NCBI GenBank assembly: GCA_900128395.1
Contig: LT649343.1
Location: forward strand, 1-35,360
Length of the DNA stretch: 35,360 nt
Direction: 5' to 3'
Source: Stramenopiles sp. TOSAG23-2
Lineage: Eukaryota > Sar
Shown in pieces: positions 33,842-35,360 of this stretch (within the stretch, counting starts at the first letter, position 1; each line of letters starts with the position of its first letter). The notes beneath the pieces are model-generated. The model had not been told where the DNA came from. It saw only the letters and a program-made list of their open reading frames with translations, and ran no database searches. The position numbers and the translations under genes were made by a program.

Positions 33842-35360
33842 ATGGCATCATCATCTTCATCATCAAGCTCGACTACCACTACTACAACAACGACTACCAC
33901 GACGACTACAAGAAATAATAGTCAAAATAATGGTGGAAATGCAATATCAACACCTGAACATTTCATATGTCCAATTTCTGGTGATATTTTTATCGATCCA
34001 GTATTTGCTTCTGATGGACAAACATATGAAAGAAAGGAAATATCAAAATGGATAAGACAAAAAGGTACAAATGCTACTTCGCCAATGACAGGAATAAAGC
34101 TGAAAACGAAAGTATTGACCCCAAACCATAGTATGAAAAGTTTAGTTGCAGCTTGGCAACAAAAAAATAAAAATGGTAAACATTTGGAAAAAGCACTGAA
34201 AGATTTGGCTGGAGAATTAATAACTGCTTCATCCAGTGAAGAATTAATCATCGTAATCAAAAAGACATCTAATCTTGTCGAATCAAGTGACAAAGTATTA
34301 GTGACTATGAAAAAGCTTGACAAATGGATAATTGCCATAGACGATGAACTTCTAACTAATGAAGTTATATCTTCTTTTGATGTTTTAAAATCACAAGTAT
34401 TAGTAATAACGAAAAAGAAAGAAATTGAATTGAAGCAGCTTTCTGATATAAATAAATGTCAATCACTTATGATGGAGAAAAAAAAAGAAGAAAGTATGCA
34501 GATAGATATTGAGCATAAAAAGGTATATGATAAATATGAAAAGTCTAAAGTAGCATTTGAAAAAGCAAGAGAGAAGATGAATAATGATGAGTTGGAATTA
34601 AAACGTGTACAAAAAGCAAAAGATACCAATGCAAAACAAATTGAAATGTTGGCAGGTTTAATGCAACAATCCATTTCAGAAATGAATAATAATAATATTG
34701 TTTGTGATAATAATAGTAGTAATAATAGCAATGGAAAAAGAAATTTATCAAACATTGATGGATCATCAAGAAAATCTAAACGACGTAAAACAAATAGTAA
34801 TACTTTCAATAATGATGTTGATTTGTCTCTTGGTGCTCGTAAATTATTTGAAGATGGATTAAACCATACATTAGTTATAAATTCAAAATTGTTCATACCA
34901 TTAAAGTATCAAACAATGATGGAAGCATCAGCATATGGTGGATTTGAGCTTGCAATAGGATATTGTCACTTACATGGACTTGGTAAATTTGTCAAAGATG
35001 AGAAAAAAGGATATAATATAATTAACAAATATATTAAGAATAACAAAGATGACCATTTGGCACAATATTTAATGGGTCGTATGTATTATCATGGTCGTGG
35101 TGTTACAAAGGATCACAAAAAAGCAGTTGAATGGTATACAAAATCAGCAGAACAAGGAAATGCAAGTGGTCAATGTAATCTTGGTTTTATGTATGGAACT
35201 GTTACAAAAGATTACAAAAAAGCAGTTGAATGGTATACAAAATCAGCAGAACAAGGATATGCAGGTGGTCAATATAATCTTGGTGTAATGTATCTTAATG
35301 GTAAAGGTGTTACAAAGGATAAAGCAAAAGCTGTTGAATGTTTTACAAAAGCAGCAAATT
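33842..35360 (+). CDS. U-box / coiled-coil / Sel1-repeat protein (partial, runs off right edge)
   Basis: The ATG at 33842 opens a frame with no stop to the window end (506 codons). Residues 2-23 are Ser/Thr runs. The U-box at about 37-110 has F-I-C-P-I-S-G-D-I-F-x-D-P-V and D-G-Q-T-Y-E-R-K, typical of E3 ubiquitin ligases that bind E2 through this fold. A charged coiled coil covers about 110-285, followed by Asn/Ser linkers and a basic R-K-S-K-R-R-K cluster (possible nuclear signal, about 312). From about 365 come Sel1-like repeats (A-x-x-x-L-G-x-M-Y, G-V-T-K-D, K-A-V-E-W-Y-T-K-S-A-E-Q-G), which are protein-binding solenoids. The second full repeat lacks three residues in the Y-H-G-R-G-V part. 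It probably ubiquitinates targets held by the Sel1 solenoid; the C-terminus is unseen. Confidence 0.85.
   Translation, partial: MASSSSSSSSTTTTTTTTTTTTTRNNSQNNGGNAISTPEHFICPISGDIFIDPVFASDGQTYERKEISKWIRQKGTNATSPMTGIKLKTKVLTPNHSMKSLVAAWQQKNKNGKHLEKALKDLAGELITASSSEELIIVIKKTSNLVESSDKVLVTMKKLDKWIIAIDDELLTNEVISSFDVLKSQVLVITKKKEIELKQLSDINKCQSLMMEKKKEESMQIDIEHKKVYDKYEKSKVAFEKAREKMNNDELELKRVQKAKDTNAKQIEMLAGLMQQSISEMNNNNIVCDNNSSNNSNGKRNLSNIDGSSRKSKRRKTNSNTFNNDVDLSLGARKLFEDGLNHTLVINSKLFIPLKYQTMMEASAYGGFELAIGYCHLHGLGKFVKDEKKGYNIINKYIKNNKDDHLAQYLMGRMYYHGRGVTKDHKKAVEWYTKSAEQGNASGQCNLGFMYGTVTKDYKKAVEWYTKSAEQGYAGGQYNLGVMYLNGKGVTKDKAKAVECFTKAAN

Noticed and set aside
1-35360. CRISPR arrays, bacterial operons, ribosome-binding sites, prophage
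   Set aside because: The window is eukaryotic by gene content; no regularly spaced repeats or Shine-Dalgarno-led operons exist.

Overview
The window looks like nuclear DNA of an AT-rich, gene-dense, intron-poor unicellular eukaryote. The evidence is long intronless ORFs for eukaryote-specific proteins (Nup50-type nucleoporin, dynactin p62, RAD51C, a tetraspanin, a U-box protein), Asn/Ser/Gln homopolymer tracts inside proteins, and AT-rich spacers full of TA and CA microsatellites. All three standard stop codons are used (TGA ends NUP50, tetraspanin, the C45 enzyme, the JmjC protein and RAD51C; TAG ends DCTN4), so TGA is not generally reassigned. I cannot fix the lineage. The mix of selenoprotein, U-box/Sel1 protein, XK-like/EF-hand and TRP-like fragments would suit an algal or heterotrophic protist, perhaps a stramenopile, but that is a guess.

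Layout. 1-1.3 kb: the 5' end of a gene leaving the left edge, then degraded coding-like DNA. 1.8-6.3 kb: NUP50-like (+), an unrecognised 230-aa protein (-), a tetraspanin (+). 7.0-9.6 kb: dynactin p62 (-) and a membrane-protein 3' fragment (-). 10.0-21.2 kb: one giant intronless coiled-coil gene of 3,728 codons (-). 21.9-25.1 kb: a secreted C45/acyltransferase-like enzyme and a JmjC/cupin oxygenase with an N-terminal membrane anchor (both +). 25.2-26.7 kb: a tandem GILT-family thiol reductase (-) whose two redox motifs each carry an in-frame TGA where the first Cys should be. 27.2-28.5 kb: RAD51C (+). 28.7-30.4 kb: gene remnants and duplicated fragments, including a copy of the RAD51C 3' end. 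30.6-32.7 kb: a probably myristoylated DUF4197-like protein (+) and a Cys-rich orphan (-). 33.8 kb to the right edge: a U-box/coiled-coil/Sel1 protein (+, truncated by the window).

Main discovery. At 26655-25441 (-) three apparent ORFs lie in one frame and are separated only by two TGA codons. Reading both as selenocysteine gives one secreted 404-residue protein with two GILT domains, each with a U-P-x-C motif. A SECIS-like stem-loop lies about 120 nt after the TAA stop (25320-25249). This fits a double-selenocysteine, double-domain lysosomal/secretory thiol reductase.

The genes do not form a pathway. They are independent, alternately oriented housekeeping and accessory genes. Other points worth notice are two nearly identical Ran-binding domains in the NUP50-like protein, two perfect 104/105-bp tandem duplications in spacers, and recurring CGTA-centred palindromes in 3' flanks.
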